In this document: positions 43,362 to 53,113 of the stretch, piece after piece
Position numbering within the stretch: position 1 is the stretch's first letter
How the letters are laid out: every line of letters begins with the position of its first letter
Source of the DNA: Chitinophaga pinensis
GTDB taxonomy: Bacteria > Bacteroidota > Bacteroidia > Chitinophagales > Chitinophagaceae
Length of the DNA stretch: 64,000 nucleotides
Assembly (NCBI GenBank): GCA_945876095.1
Contig: CAMCMP010000014.1
Coordinates: forward strand, 31,254-95,253
Direction: 5' to 3'
Program-made: the position numbers and the translations under genes
Notes under the pieces: model-generated
What the model saw: only the letters and a program-made list of their open reading frames with translations
Database searches by the model: none
Told to the model about the DNA's origin: nothing

Positions 43362-45077
43362 TTAATGTGAATCTCTTGTAACCTTACTTCCAGATGCTCC
43401 CTTTAAAAAATCCATATCTGCACCAAGGTGCGCCTGCTCCACATGAGTTTGATAAAGATGCACATAACCACGAGGATGAATTTTTTCTTTTAAAGTCCAA
43501 ACTTTCCTTCGAATATCCAGTTCCTCTTCAGAAACTTCTAGCTGCAAAATTCTTTTGTAAGCGTCTAAAGTAATGACATCGCCATTTTGAACCAATGCCA
43601 ATACTCCCCCTACTGCAGCCTCTGGTGACACATGCAGCACCACTGTCCCAAACCCAGTGCCACTCATTCTTCCATCACTAATACGAACCATATCTGAAAC
43701 TCCCGCTAAAAGTAATTTTTTAGGTAAGGCCATATTGCCTACTTCCGCCATTCCTGGATAACCTTTAGGGCCAACATTTTTTAACACCATTATACTACTT
43801 GCATCGATATCTAATTCAGGATCGTCTATCCGTGCATGATAGTCTTCAATATTTTCAAACACTACTGCTTTACCAGAATGCTTTAATAACTCAGGACTAG
43901 CAGCAGAAGGTTTAATCACTGCACCATTAGGAGCTAAATTTCCTTTTACCACTACAATACCAGAATCTGGTTTGAAAGGATCTTGCAAAGTACTAATCAC
44001 CTTGCGATTGTACACTTCAGAGGTAGCAGAGTTTTCTCCAATTGTTTTTCCATTCACAGTAATGGCATCATTGTGAATGAGCGACGACATCTCTTTGATT
44101 AGTGCAGGTAATCCACCAGAATAATAAAGATCTTCCATATAGTTTTCACCCGATGGTTGAACATTAGCTAGCAATGGAATTCCCTGTGAAAATTTATCAA
44201 AATCATCGATATTTAATTCAATACCAATCCTACCAGCAATCGCTAACAAATGAATAACAAAATTGGTGGAGCCACCGATCGCTGCATTCACCATAATAGC
44301 ATTTTCAAATGCCTCACGAGTAAGAATTTTAGATAAAGTAATATCTTCTTTTACCATTTCTACAATACGCCTTCCTGATAATTGAGAAAGTACTTTTCTG
44401 CGTGCATCCGCTGCCGGTATAGAGGCATTGTCTGGCAATGAAAGTCCTAATGCTTCCACCATTACCGCCATAGTAGACGCAGTGCCCATTACAGCACAAT
44501 GACCTTGTGTTCGAGCCATACAGGCCTCTGATGCAACAAACTCTTCGGGCGTAATTTTCCCCATTTTATTATCGGCATCAAAACGCCAAATATCCGACGT
44601 GCCAATATCTCTTCCCTTCCAATGACCTTTTAACATTGGACCTCCTGAAATAACCAAGGTAGGAATATTTACACTACAAGCACCCATCACTAAAGATGGT
44701 GTCGTTTTATCACAACCACAAAGAAGCACTACCCCATCCACAGGATTGGCTCTTATAGATTCTTCTACATCCATACTTACCAGATTACGGTAAAGCATTG
44801 CAGTAGGTTTCATCAAAGTTTCACCCAACGACATCACTGGAAATTCTACTGGAAATCCACCCGCCTCAAGAACTCCTTTTTTAACTGCTTCTGCCAATTC
44901 TTTAAAATGACCATTACAAGGAGTTAGTTCACTCCAAGTGTTACAGATACCAATCACTGGCCTTCCATCAAACATATCCGGAGGTGTCCCTTGATTCTTC
45001 ATCCAGGCTCTGTAAATGAAGCCATCTTTACCCTTTTTTCCAAACCAATTCTGGCTCCTATATTTTTGATTTTCCAT
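43362..45077 (-). CDS. IlvD/Edd family sugar-acid dehydratase
   Basis: A 571-aa iron-sulfur dehydratase. Family cysteines are in ICNTWSELTPCNGH, LLCGCDKTTPSLVMGAC and RTQGHCAVMGTAST, and the C-terminal half has VRISDGRMSGTGFG. The branch with GCDKTTP and ARTQGHC includes L-arabinonate, D-xylonate and related dehydratases rather than dihydroxy-acid dehydratase for branched amino acids. It would give a 2-keto-3-deoxy acid. A second, unrelated dehydratase (UxaA type) is in the same operon. Confidence 0.88.
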   Translation of the reverse strand: MENQKYRSQNWFGKKGKDGFIYRAWMKNQGTPPDMFDGRPVIGICNTWSELTPCNGHFKELAEAVKKGVLEAGGFPVEFPVMSLGETLMKPTAMLYRNLVSMDVEESIRANPVDGVVLLCGCDKTTPSLVMGACSVNIPTLVISGGPMLKGHWKGRDIGTSDIWRFDADNKMGKITPEEFVASEACMARTQGHCAVMGTASTMAVMVEALGLSLPDNASIPAADARRKVLSQLSGRRIVEMVKEDITLSKILTREAFENAIMVNAAIGGSTNFVIHLLAIAGRIGIELNIDDFDKFSQGIPLLANVQPSGENYMEDLYYSGGLPALIKEMSSLIHNDAITVNGKTIGENSATSEVYNRKVISTLQDPFKPDSGIVVVKGNLAPNGAVIKPSAASPELLKHSGKAVVFENIEDYHARIDDPELDIDASSIMVLKNVGPKGYPGMAEVGNMALPKKLLLAGVSDMVRISDGRMSGTGFGTVVLHVSPEAAVGGVLALVQNGDVITLDAYKRILQLEVSEEELDIRRKVWTLKEKIHPRGYVHLYQTHVEQAHLGADMDFLKGASGSKVTRDSH

Positions 45078-45142
45078 GTTTGATTGAATAACTATTAAAA
45101 CACTTACTCCAATTTATTTGGAATTAGATTCGTTTTTAAATT

Positions 45143-45922
45143 TTATAAAGCCCTATCTAAATGAGTATATCCTCCATCTACATAAATTAATTGACCAGTA
45201 GTATGACTTGATCTTTCTGATAAAAGAAATACAGCCATATTAGCGATTTCTTCAGCTGTAGTCATCCTGTTTTCTAATGGTATTTTAGCATTGATCTGCT
45301 GTAATTTTTCAGTAGGATTTTCAAATGTTTTTATCCAATTCTCATACAATGGTGTATAACACTCAGCGACAATCACAGCGTTTACCCGAATACCATATTT
45401 TAATAATTCAACCGCCCACTCCCTTGTCAAAGCATTGCGGCCACCATTAGCCGCCGCATAAGCTGATGTATTTCCTTGACCTGTTTCTGCAGTTTTTGAA
45501 CTAATATTTACAATAGCCCCCTTTGACTTTTTCAACTCAGGTAATGCAAATTGTGCTAACAAATAATAATGAATAAGATTCTTATGCAAAGAAGCCACAA
45601 AGGATTCGTAATTGCCTTTTTCTAATCCTACCCCATCATTCACTCCTGCATTGTTAATAAGGCCATCAATGTGACCAAATTCAGCTATCACTTGCTTCAC
45701 AGCCTTTTCACATTCAGCAGGATTGGTTAATTCTGCTGTAACAGATTTAGCTTGACCACCCATCTTTTCGATCTCTTTTACTGCCGCCAAATTATCTTCA
45801 GTACTTCTACCAATGATGAAAGGGATAGCTCCTTCAGTAGCTAAAACTTTACAAATGCCCAATCCAATTCCCTTTGCTCCTCCAGATACTATAATTACTT
45901 TTTTAGTGAGATTAAGTTGCAT
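45143..45922 (-). CDS. SDR family oxidoreductase, L-fucose dehydrogenase-like
   Basis: A 259-aa short-chain dehydrogenase with cofactor loop VSGGAKGIGLGI, NNAGVND and Ser in VNISSKTAETGQ. The active-site tyrosine is in SAYAAANGGRNALTREWA, where the lysine of the YxxxK motif is replaced by Asn. The EWA...VIVAECYTPLYENW region resembles L-fucose dehydrogenases. It probably oxidises L-fucose to the lactone. It starts 5 nt after the beta-helix protein gene. If the Asn is real, another residue must replace the lysine function. Confidence 0.82.
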   Translation of the reverse strand: MQLNLTKKVIIVSGGAKGIGLGICKVLATEGAIPFIIGRSTEDNLAAVKEIEKMGGQAKSVTAELTNPAECEKAVKQVIAEFGHIDGLINNAGVNDGVGLEKGNYESFVASLHKNLIHYYLLAQFALPELKKSKGAIVNISSKTAETGQGNTSAYAAANGGRNALTREWAVELLKYGIRVNAVIVAECYTPLYENWIKTFENPTEKLQQINAKIPLENRMTTAEEIANMAVFLLSERSSHTTGQLIYVDGGYTHLDRAL

Positions 45923-45927
45923 ACTAT

Positions 45928-48282
45928 TTATTTAAGTTGAATATAAATATTTTGAATTTGCTGTGAACGCATGATAGTCCCCTTCATTTTCCCCATCCAA
46001 TTTACCTTTTGATAATGATTGAATAAATCAAAGATATTATTAATTGGCTTATCATCTGCAGCCAACAATACATCATTTGGCTGCAACCCTGATATGGCTA
46101 ATCCCTTATCTGTTTTAACTGAAACAATGATTACTCCATTTTCTGAGCTCAATCCAAAAGCAGAACGGTCACCCAATCCACTTACATTTCTAAGCACCAC
46201 ATCTAGCCAGGCCACTTCAGCAGTCTTTTCTTTCACTTTAGAAGCAATCACTAAGTACGGAATAGTCACCTTTAATGCTTGGGATTGGAGATATCCTTGA
46301 ACACCAATATGAGTATCATCAATGTTTTTAAATCCGATTAACCTAGCCGGACTTTTAGCTGAAACTTTATAATCACCCGTAGTGGAATTTATAAATAGAG
46401 GATCTCCGAATAAACTATTGGAATCTGTGTGATTGGTTCTTGCTTTTAAAAGTGAAGCAGAATCTGGAAACAAATTTGTATCTACCTCTTTTCCCCAATA
46501 AGGAATTTGGATGGGGTAATAAGTTCGAGTCACAATGTTTTTTCTAAATATATCTTCACTTTTTTTAAACCATACATGAGGATGAAATGAATTATTGATC
46601 ATTATATTATTCTCCACAGTCCTATAAAACCCCTCTCGCAATTTAATTCCTCCATTCAAACAAATATTATTATAAATATGATAATTAGAGGAGCCATCAT
46701 CCAAATCAATATCCCAACCATGATCGCATCTAAAACGATTGTTACGAATAATAGTAGTTTTTTGAGCATCTAGTAAAATGATTTCTGGATGAACAGCAGC
46801 GATACTATCCATATATTTTCTATTGGCATTCCAATATCGATCTCTTCCCCATGAATTAAAGGATCCATGGTCACCCGTCTCCAGCACTGTATTAAACACA
46901 TCATTGTACTCAATAAGATGACCTCCCCAAGTACCATCACCAATATTGATTCCTGCCCGAGGTGTATTGTAGATGGTGTTATTTTTAACAGTTATACTTT
47001 CAGACATTGATATTTCAACACCGGTCGATTGCTTTTCAACCCTTCCAATATCATGAATGAGATTATTTTCAACCATACAATCTTTAGGATATAAATTATT
47101 TTTTGGACCAGGAGTTTTATCAATTGTTTTATAATCCAAAAACTGCTCATATCTAAACGCAGGAGATCTTACCGCAGAAATATCTCCCACAAAACAAACC
47201 CCCGTTTCCCCAATTTCCTTGAAATGATTATTGGAAATAGTAATCGTTCTATTAAAACCACTAACCATGATAGCCGAAGCGCCCAACTGATCAAATACAC
47301 AATCAGCAATAGAACAATTTTGAGCACCTTCTATTAGTAATGCTCCAGATCGATGGAGCATCCAATCGCTCCTTAACAAAGGTTCGTGAGCTTCCATCAA
47401 AACCCTTTTGGTTTGAGTAAATCTTATTTTTTGAATCTTTACATTTTTTATAGGATTGCTTTCATCACCTTTTAAATACAATAAGATCTTTAAATAGGAT
47501 AATTCAATTGAAGCAGACCTTAGGTCAGTTTCGGATTGAGGATAATAATATATTTTTCGATTAGTCTTATCGAAATACCATTCCCCTGGAGCATCTAACT
47601 CCTCGAAAATATTTTCAACAAAACGAAAGGATTGATGCAATGGAGCTGGCCGATTATTTTGCCATCCACCTTCCATTTTTAAGGACCCGTCATCTTGCTT
47701 ACCAGTGATCTGATAATGGAAACTACCCCACTCGCCAGAATGAAGTGCATGAAAAAAACCACCAGAAGGGTCTTTCCATTTATTAACTCTTTTTTCACTA
47801 ATTGCATCAGCAGCCACCCCATTAAAAATGCGCGCAGCGCTATCATAATTCGGATACCGAGCCATTACCTGCTGCTTTCCATTTACAAACATAGCATCTG
47901 GAATAAAATCAAAAGGAACATTGGTTACGTAAATATTGTTATTGTACTTACTCCAACTAACTGCAAATTTTTTAGCTCCACTGATTACAACTTGCTCATT
48001 ATTGAATGAAGATAAAAGCAAATTTTTCCCTTTCAAAATTGCAGCACTTACCACAATCGATGAATCCAAATAGTATACTCCTTTTCGAAAGTATAACTCT
48101 ACCTTATTTAATGATGATTGTGTTGCAAGAAAAATAGCCTGTTGAACCGATGCCACAGGATGTTGTAATGAGCCAATTGCACCATCATTTCCATCTAGAG
48201 AAATAAAAATTTTCTTCTGCGCAGATGCAGGAGTAGTTAGAAATACTCCTATTATAATAAATACAAACAATCTTAACAACAT
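45928..48282 (-). CDS. Secreted right-handed beta-helix glycosidase-like protein with C-terminal PDZ domain
   Basis: A 784-aa protein with a signal peptide ending at TTPASAQ. Residues about 25-640 form a right-handed parallel beta-helix with repeated turns (NNHFKEIGETGVCF, ENNLIHDIGRV, VKNNTIYNTPRAGINIGDG, IRNNRFRCDHGWDIDLDDG). A PDZ-like domain occupies about 680-784 (SAFGLSSENGVIIVSVKTD, ISGLQPNDVLLAADDKPI). The helix part resembles GH141 proteins, one of which is an alpha-L-fucosidase; that would fit this operon. Catalytic residues are not confirmed. Confidence 0.8.
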   Translation of the reverse strand: MLLRLFVFIIIGVFLTTPASAQKKIFISLDGNDGAIGSLQHPVASVQQAIFLATQSSLNKVELYFRKGVYYLDSSIVVSAAILKGKNLLLSSFNNEQVVISGAKKFAVSWSKYNNNIYVTNVPFDFIPDAMFVNGKQQVMARYPNYDSAARIFNGVAADAISEKRVNKWKDPSGGFFHALHSGEWGSFHYQITGKQDDGSLKMEGGWQNNRPAPLHQSFRFVENIFEELDAPGEWYFDKTNRKIYYYPQSETDLRSASIELSYLKILLYLKGDESNPIKNVKIQKIRFTQTKRVLMEAHEPLLRSDWMLHRSGALLIEGAQNCSIADCVFDQLGASAIMVSGFNRTITISNNHFKEIGETGVCFVGDISAVRSPAFRYEQFLDYKTIDKTPGPKNNLYPKDCMVENNLIHDIGRVEKQSTGVEISMSESITVKNNTIYNTPRAGINIGDGTWGGHLIEYNDVFNTVLETGDHGSFNSWGRDRYWNANRKYMDSIAAVHPEIILLDAQKTTIIRNNRFRCDHGWDIDLDDGSSNYHIYNNICLNGGIKLREGFYRTVENNIMINNSFHPHVWFKKSEDIFRKNIVTRTYYPIQIPYWGKEVDTNLFPDSASLLKARTNHTDSNSLFGDPLFINSTTGDYKVSAKSPARLIGFKNIDDTHIGVQGYLQSQALKVTIPYLVIASKVKEKTAEVAWLDVVLRNVSGLGDRSAFGLSSENGVIIVSVKTDKGLAISGLQPNDVLLAADDKPINNIFDLFNHYQKVNWMGKMKGTIMRSQQIQNIYIQLK

Positions 48283-48359
48283 ATTTTAAAAATAAAACGA
48301 TTTCTACTACATCGGTAAATTTGAGTTTCTAAAATCGACAGTTAAGAATGTCAATTTTT

Positions 48360-49214
48360 TTATGGCTGATAAGCAACCGCTAACTGCTTACTATTACCCA
48401 AACCTTCAATACCCAATTCAACCACATCACCTTCTTTAAGAAAAACAGGGTCGGGCTTAATACCCAATCCTACACCGGGAGGCGTTCCTGTACTTATTAC
48501 ATCACCCGGTAGCAGGGTCATAAACTGACTTAAGTAATGAACTAAAAATGGAATTTTAAAAACTAGATTAGAGGTATTACTATTTTGGTATTTTTTTCCA
48601 TTTACACTCAACCACATAGATAAATTATTCACATCCTTTACTTCATCAATAGTAGCCAAAAATGGCCCTAGTGGAGCAAACGTATCACAACCTTTTCCTT
48701 TTGCCCATTGACCACCACGCTCCAATTGAAATGCCCTTTCGCTATAATCATTGTGTAAACAATAACCAGCTACATAATTCATTGCATCTGATTCATCTAC
48801 ATAACTTGCTTTCTTTGACATTACAAATGCCAATTCTACTTCCCAATCAGTTTTGATGCTATTTTTTGGAATCACTACCGCATCATCAGGACCACACAAT
48901 GCAGTGGTTGACTTGAAAAATATAATGGGCTCTTGTGGAATGGGAGCATTGGTCTCTATACAATGGTCAACATAGTTTAACCCGATACAAATAATCTTAG
49001 AAGGTCTAGCCACTGGAGAACCCAGACGAATGTTTTGAGAAACCTCGGGAAAGGAATTATTGCCAATAATAGCTGCGGATAATTTATCTAATCCATTGTT
49101 TTCAAAAAAAGATTCATTGTAATCATCTACTAGTGAGGATACATCTAATCTTTTTTCACCTATCAATATACCTGGTTTTTCTTTTCCTGGTTCACCAAAA
49201 CGTATTAGTTTCAT
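48360..49214 (-). CDS. Fumarylacetoacetate hydrolase family protein (probable 2,4-diketo-3-deoxy-L-fuconate hydrolase)
   Basis: A 284-aa FAH-fold enzyme. Metal-binding and catalytic motifs are IGLNYVDHC, DWEVELAFVM with the metal Glu, GYCLHNDYSERAFQ, KGCDTFAPLGPF, and GDVISTGTPPGVGLG. In the non-phosphorylative L-fucose and L-rhamnose pathways a family member hydrolyses the 2,4-diketo-3-deoxy acid to pyruvate and L-lactate. The adjacent dehydrogenase gene (49323) supports that role. Confidence 0.87.
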   Translation of the reverse strand: MKLIRFGEPGKEKPGILIGEKRLDVSSLVDDYNESFFENNGLDKLSAAIIGNNSFPEVSQNIRLGSPVARPSKIICIGLNYVDHCIETNAPIPQEPIIFFKSTTALCGPDDAVVIPKNSIKTDWEVELAFVMSKKASYVDESDAMNYVAGYCLHNDYSERAFQLERGGQWAKGKGCDTFAPLGPFLATIDEVKDVNNLSMWLSVNGKKYQNSNTSNLVFKIPFLVHYLSQFMTLLPGDVISTGTPPGVGLGIKPDPVFLKEGDVVELGIEGLGNSKQLAVAYQP

Positions 49215-49322
49215 TCTTATTTATTTTTAATATTTGTGATCTTTTTGATTCGAAGAAATAGTTCTATTTAAGTTTTCTACCTATTATAAAATTGATTAGC
49301 AAAAATTAATTCACATAAAAAA

Positions 49323-50087
49323 CTAGGTATTCAATTTTACAAATCCACCATCAATTGGATAATCGCAGCCAGTTATAAAAGAAGCTTCCTCGCTACAAAG
49401 ATACAATGCCAAAGCAGCAATTTCATTGGGTTGAGCCATTCTACCAATCGGTTGACTTTTAGATAATTTTTCAAACATTTCTTTTTCTTTGCCAACATAA
49501 TTTTTAGCAATGAACCCATCAACAAATGGAGTGTGTACTCTTGCAGGAGAGATGGAATTGCAACGAATATTTTCTCCAATATAATCTCTAGCAACAGATA
49601 AAGTCATTGAAATGACAGCTCCTTTTGCAGTAGAATAGGCAAAACGATCGGGCAAACCCAATGAAGCAGCGATGGATGCCATATTTAAAATAACACCACC
49701 ACCTGAATTTCTTAAATGAGGAATGGCTGCATAAATACAGTTATAAACTCCCTTTACATTTACACTGATTACTCTGTCAAAATCACTCTCAAGGGTAGTA
49801 TCAACTTTTCCAATATGTGCTATACCAGCATTATTTACTAATATATTAAAATTGCCAATTTTACCTAGTGTAGCAATCACCTCTTGCTGATTGGCTATAT
49901 TGCATGAATAAGCTAAAGCTTTACCACCATTAACTTTGATCTCTTCCAAAACATCTTTAGAATTTTCTTCAGATAATTCTATGATATGAACCTCAGCGCC
50001 TTGTTTTGCGAATAAAACAGCAATAGCCCTGCCTATTCCACTACCACCACCTGTAACGATTGCTTTTTTATCTTTAAGGGAAAACAT
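49323..50087 (-). CDS. SDR family oxidoreductase, probable 2-keto-3-deoxy-L-fuconate dehydrogenase
   Basis: A 254-aa classical SDR with VTGGGSGIGRAIA, NNAGIAH, Ser in NMASIAASLG and a complete YxxxK motif (YSTAK). The segment ISPARVHTPFVDGFI and the C-terminal GCDYPIDGGF match known keto-deoxy-fuconate 4-dehydrogenases. It would produce the 2,4-diketo acid for the FAH-family hydrolase encoded next. It lies between the UxaA-type dehydratase and that hydrolase gene. Confidence 0.85.
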   Translation of the reverse strand: MFSLKDKKAIVTGGGSGIGRAIAVLFAKQGAEVHIIELSEENSKDVLEEIKVNGGKALAYSCNIANQQEVIATLGKIGNFNILVNNAGIAHIGKVDTTLESDFDRVISVNVKGVYNCIYAAIPHLRNSGGGVILNMASIAASLGLPDRFAYSTAKGAVISMTLSVARDYIGENIRCNSISPARVHTPFVDGFIAKNYVGKEKEMFEKLSKSQPIGRMAQPNEIAALALYLCSEEASFITGCDYPIDGGFVKLNT

Positions 50088-50157
50088 AATTTTAAATAAT
50101 TAACTAGTTTATAAATTTATTAAATAGAGCTCTAATAAAATAATTCCAAAATTTATT

Positions 50158-51813
50158 TTACAAAGACACTCCCCGTTTCCAAGGAATAAAGTCATCTTGA
50201 TTTAAAAGAACTGCTTTCGGAATAATCTCTCCGCTAGATGCTTTAATGCAATACTCTAAAATATCCTCCCCCATCTGCTCTATTGTTTTTTCACCGCTAA
50301 TAATTGGTCCGCAATCAATATCAATGATGTCACTCATTTTATTGGCTAATATAGTATTGGTTGATACTTTAATAACTGGACAAACTGGATTACCGGTGGG
50401 AGTTCCAAGACCAGTAGTAAATAGAATCAACGTAGCGCCAGAGGCAGCTTTTCCTGTAGTAGCTTCTACATCATTACCTGGAGTACAAACTAAACTCAAA
50501 CCAGGTTGAGTAGCTTTTTCAGTATAATTAAGCACATCAACTACTGGTGATGTACCTCCTTTTTTGGCAGCACCTGCACTCTTAATAGCATCAGTAATTA
50601 AACCATCTTTTATATTTCCAGGAGAAGGATTCATGTGAAATCCTGAACCAACCGTATGCGCCAATGCATCATAAGTTTGCATTAAGTAAATAAACTTTTT
50701 TGCAGAAGCTTCAGTTGTACATCTGTCTACTAAATCTTGTTCCGCACCACACAATTCTGGAAATTCTGCTAATAATACTTTTGCCCCTAATGCCACCATT
50801 AGGTCCGAAGCATAGCCCACTGCAGGATTTGCAGATACGCCACTAAATCCATCACTTCCTCCGCATTTAACACCTACACACATTTCACTCAATGGAGCAG
50901 AAGTTCTTTCTTGTTTGTTAAGTTGTACTAATCCCTCAAAAGTTTTTTTGATAGCTTCTGTTATTAATTGTTCCTCACTATCAGATTGCTGTTGTTCAAA
51001 AACTAGTAAGGGTTTATCAAAATTTGGATTGTGTTTTTTTACATCATCCAAAAAATGCTGTGTCTGCAAATTTTGGCAACCTAAACTTAGCACTGTAACA
51101 CCGCCTACATTTGGATGATTGGCATAAGATGCCAATAAAGAACTTAAGCTAGCTGAATCTTGTCTTGTTCCACCACAACCACCCTGATGATTTAAAAATT
51201 TAATACCATCTACATTTTTAAAAACACGGCTTGATTTACTGGTTGTATCGGGTTGTAAATTAATAGAATTAATATCATCTCCCTGCTGAAAAGCTTTTAG
51301 TAGTTGGTGAGTGTACTGACTATATTTATCACTCACTCCGTATCCCAATTCATTGTGAAGCGCTTCTCGAATCACATCCATATTTCTATTTTCACAAAAA
51401 ACTGTTGGAACAAAAAGCCAATAATTAGCAGTACCATAGCGACCATCGCCTCTTTTATAACCATTGAAAATTCTATCCTTGAATTTAGAAACATCTGGCG
51501 CTTGCCAACTATATTTTACACCGCGATAAGAATAAGGATCAGCAGCATGCTTCAAATTTTCAGTCGTCATCAGAGCTCCTTTAGAAACATCATTTTCAAC
51601 CTTTCCAACTAGTACTCCATACATATAAACCTCACTCCCAGTTTTCAAATCTGCGATATAAAATTTATGTTTTGCCTTTACTTCATTCGAAAGGATATAG
51701 TTTTCTCCGTTAAAGAGAATATTTTCTCCTGCTGCTAAATTTTGTAATGCAACTAGAACGTTGTCTTTTGGGTGCATTTGAATCACCCTTCTTTTGTTAT
51801 TCGATTCTGACAT
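50158..51813 (-). CDS. UxaA family altronate/L-fuconate-type dehydratase
   Basis: A 551-aa protein of the UxaA/GarD group. An N-terminal SAF-like domain (about residues 1-95, RVIQMHPKDNVLVALQNL) is fused to the catalytic domain with NHQGGCGGTRQDS, GVKCGGSDGFSGVSANPA and AEFPELCGAEQ. The family uses iron to dehydrate altronate, galactarate or similar acids. In this context L-fuconate is a likely substrate. Stop to start distance from fucP is 10 nt, so the two are co-transcribed. Confidence 0.88.
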   Translation of the reverse strand: MSESNNKRRVIQMHPKDNVLVALQNLAAGENILFNGENYILSNEVKAKHKFYIADLKTGSEVYMYGVLVGKVENDVSKGALMTTENLKHAADPYSYRGVKYSWQAPDVSKFKDRIFNGYKRGDGRYGTANYWLFVPTVFCENRNMDVIREALHNELGYGVSDKYSQYTHQLLKAFQQGDDINSINLQPDTTSKSSRVFKNVDGIKFLNHQGGCGGTRQDSASLSSLLASYANHPNVGGVTVLSLGCQNLQTQHFLDDVKKHNPNFDKPLLVFEQQQSDSEEQLITEAIKKTFEGLVQLNKQERTSAPLSEMCVGVKCGGSDGFSGVSANPAVGYASDLMVALGAKVLLAEFPELCGAEQDLVDRCTTEASAKKFIYLMQTYDALAHTVGSGFHMNPSPGNIKDGLITDAIKSAGAAKKGGTSPVVDVLNYTEKATQPGLSLVCTPGNDVEATTGKAASGATLILFTTGLGTPTGNPVCPVIKVSTNTILANKMSDIIDIDCGPIISGEKTIEQMGEDILEYCIKASSGEIIPKAVLLNQDDFIPWKRGVSL

Positions 51814-51823
51814 ATTTATATAG

Positions 51824-53113
51824 TTATACTTTTTTTATTTGATGTCCTTTTATTCCAAAAAATAGGACTACGAAAAAACAAACCAATGGAACGATGTAAC
51901 CTTTTTGAATATCATCTCCTGCATTGTCAATGATTTTACCCATGATTACGGGAAATATTGCCCCACCAATGATTGACATCACAATGAGCGAGGAGGCAGG
52001 TTTGGTATTTTCGTTCAGATCCTTTATTCCCAAAGAAAAAATAGTAGGAAACATGATTGACATAAAAAAACCTAAGCCACCCAATGCTAAAACCACATTT
52101 TTACCTTCGGCAGAAATTGCCACAAAACTCAATATGATACAAATTAAAGCGTAAATAGTAAGCAATTTGGCAGGTTGAATATAACGCATGATGATTGTTC
52201 CGATAAATCTACCTGACATAAAAAGTAAGCCATAGATGCCAAGATAATATCCAGCCGTTTTCTCATCTACACCACCGCCAGAAATTGCCATCCGAACAAA
52301 GAAACTGGTAACACATACCTGCGCACCGACGTAGAAAAACTGAGCAATTACCGCCCAAACCAAATGTTTTTGTTTGAGCGCTTGACCGATGCTACTGGTC
52401 GAATTGGTTTTATTTTCATCTTTAAATTCAGGAAATTTTAGCACCATAAAAACAACGGCTAAAATTAGCAAAAAGCCTCCCAGAATCATGTAAGGCACTT
52501 TTACGGATGCAGCCTCGGAAGTCAGATAGGCTATTTTGTCCACCTCGGACATCATCGAAAGCTCGGTTGCTGAATATTCTTTTCCCGAAAGAATAAATAA
52601 GGTACCTATCATGGGAGCTAAAAATGCAGCTAAACCATTGAAAGATTGTGCAAAATTCAATCGGGTAGTTGCACCTTCGGGATCGCCTAATTTAGTGGCG
52701 TAAGGATTGGCAGCAGTTTCGAGAATCGTCAGACCGCAACCAATGATAAACAGACCCAATAAAAATACTTCAAATGTGCGCGTATTGGCAGCAGGTATGA
52801 ATAAAAAAGCACCTAAGCTGAATACTAATAACCCTGCAATAATTCCTTTTTTATAGCCAAATCTATTAATAATAAGTCCAGCTGGAATTGCCGCAAGAAA
52901 ATAGGCCAAATATACAGCCGTATCTACAAAAGTAGATTGAGTATTGGTAAGTTGTAAGGCTTTTCTAAGATGAGGAATCAAAATACCAGTAAGGTTATTT
53001 GAAATTCCCCAAAGAAAAAACAAACTGGTTACCAGAATAAATGGAAAAAGCAATTTATTAGGCATTCCACCATCCGAAGTGATTTTTTCATTTGAATTTG
53101 TAGTTAATGCCAT
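51824..53113 (-). CDS. fucP: L-fucose:H+ symporter family permease (FucP-like MFS)
   Basis: A 429-aa major facilitator with 12 predicted helices. The FucP signatures are LFFLWGISNNLTGILIPHLR near residue 31, TAVYLAYFLAAIPAGLIINR and LETAANPYATKLGDPEGA. It imports a hexose such as L-fucose with a proton. It is the first gene of the minus-strand operon that ends at 38556. Close homologues can carry glucose, galactose or mannose, so the specificity is supported mainly by the other genes. Confidence 0.9.
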   Translation of the reverse strand: MALTTNSNEKITSDGGMPNKLLFPFILVTSLFFLWGISNNLTGILIPHLRKALQLTNTQSTFVDTAVYLAYFLAAIPAGLIINRFGYKKGIIAGLLVFSLGAFLFIPAANTRTFEVFLLGLFIIGCGLTILETAANPYATKLGDPEGATTRLNFAQSFNGLAAFLAPMIGTLFILSGKEYSATELSMMSEVDKIAYLTSEAASVKVPYMILGGFLLILAVVFMVLKFPEFKDENKTNSTSSIGQALKQKHLVWAVIAQFFYVGAQVCVTSFFVRMAISGGGVDEKTAGYYLGIYGLLFMSGRFIGTIIMRYIQPAKLLTIYALICIILSFVAISAEGKNVVLALGGLGFFMSIMFPTIFSLGIKDLNENTKPASSLIVMSIIGGAIFPVIMGKIIDNAGDDIQKGYIVPLVCFFVVLFFGIKGHQIKKV

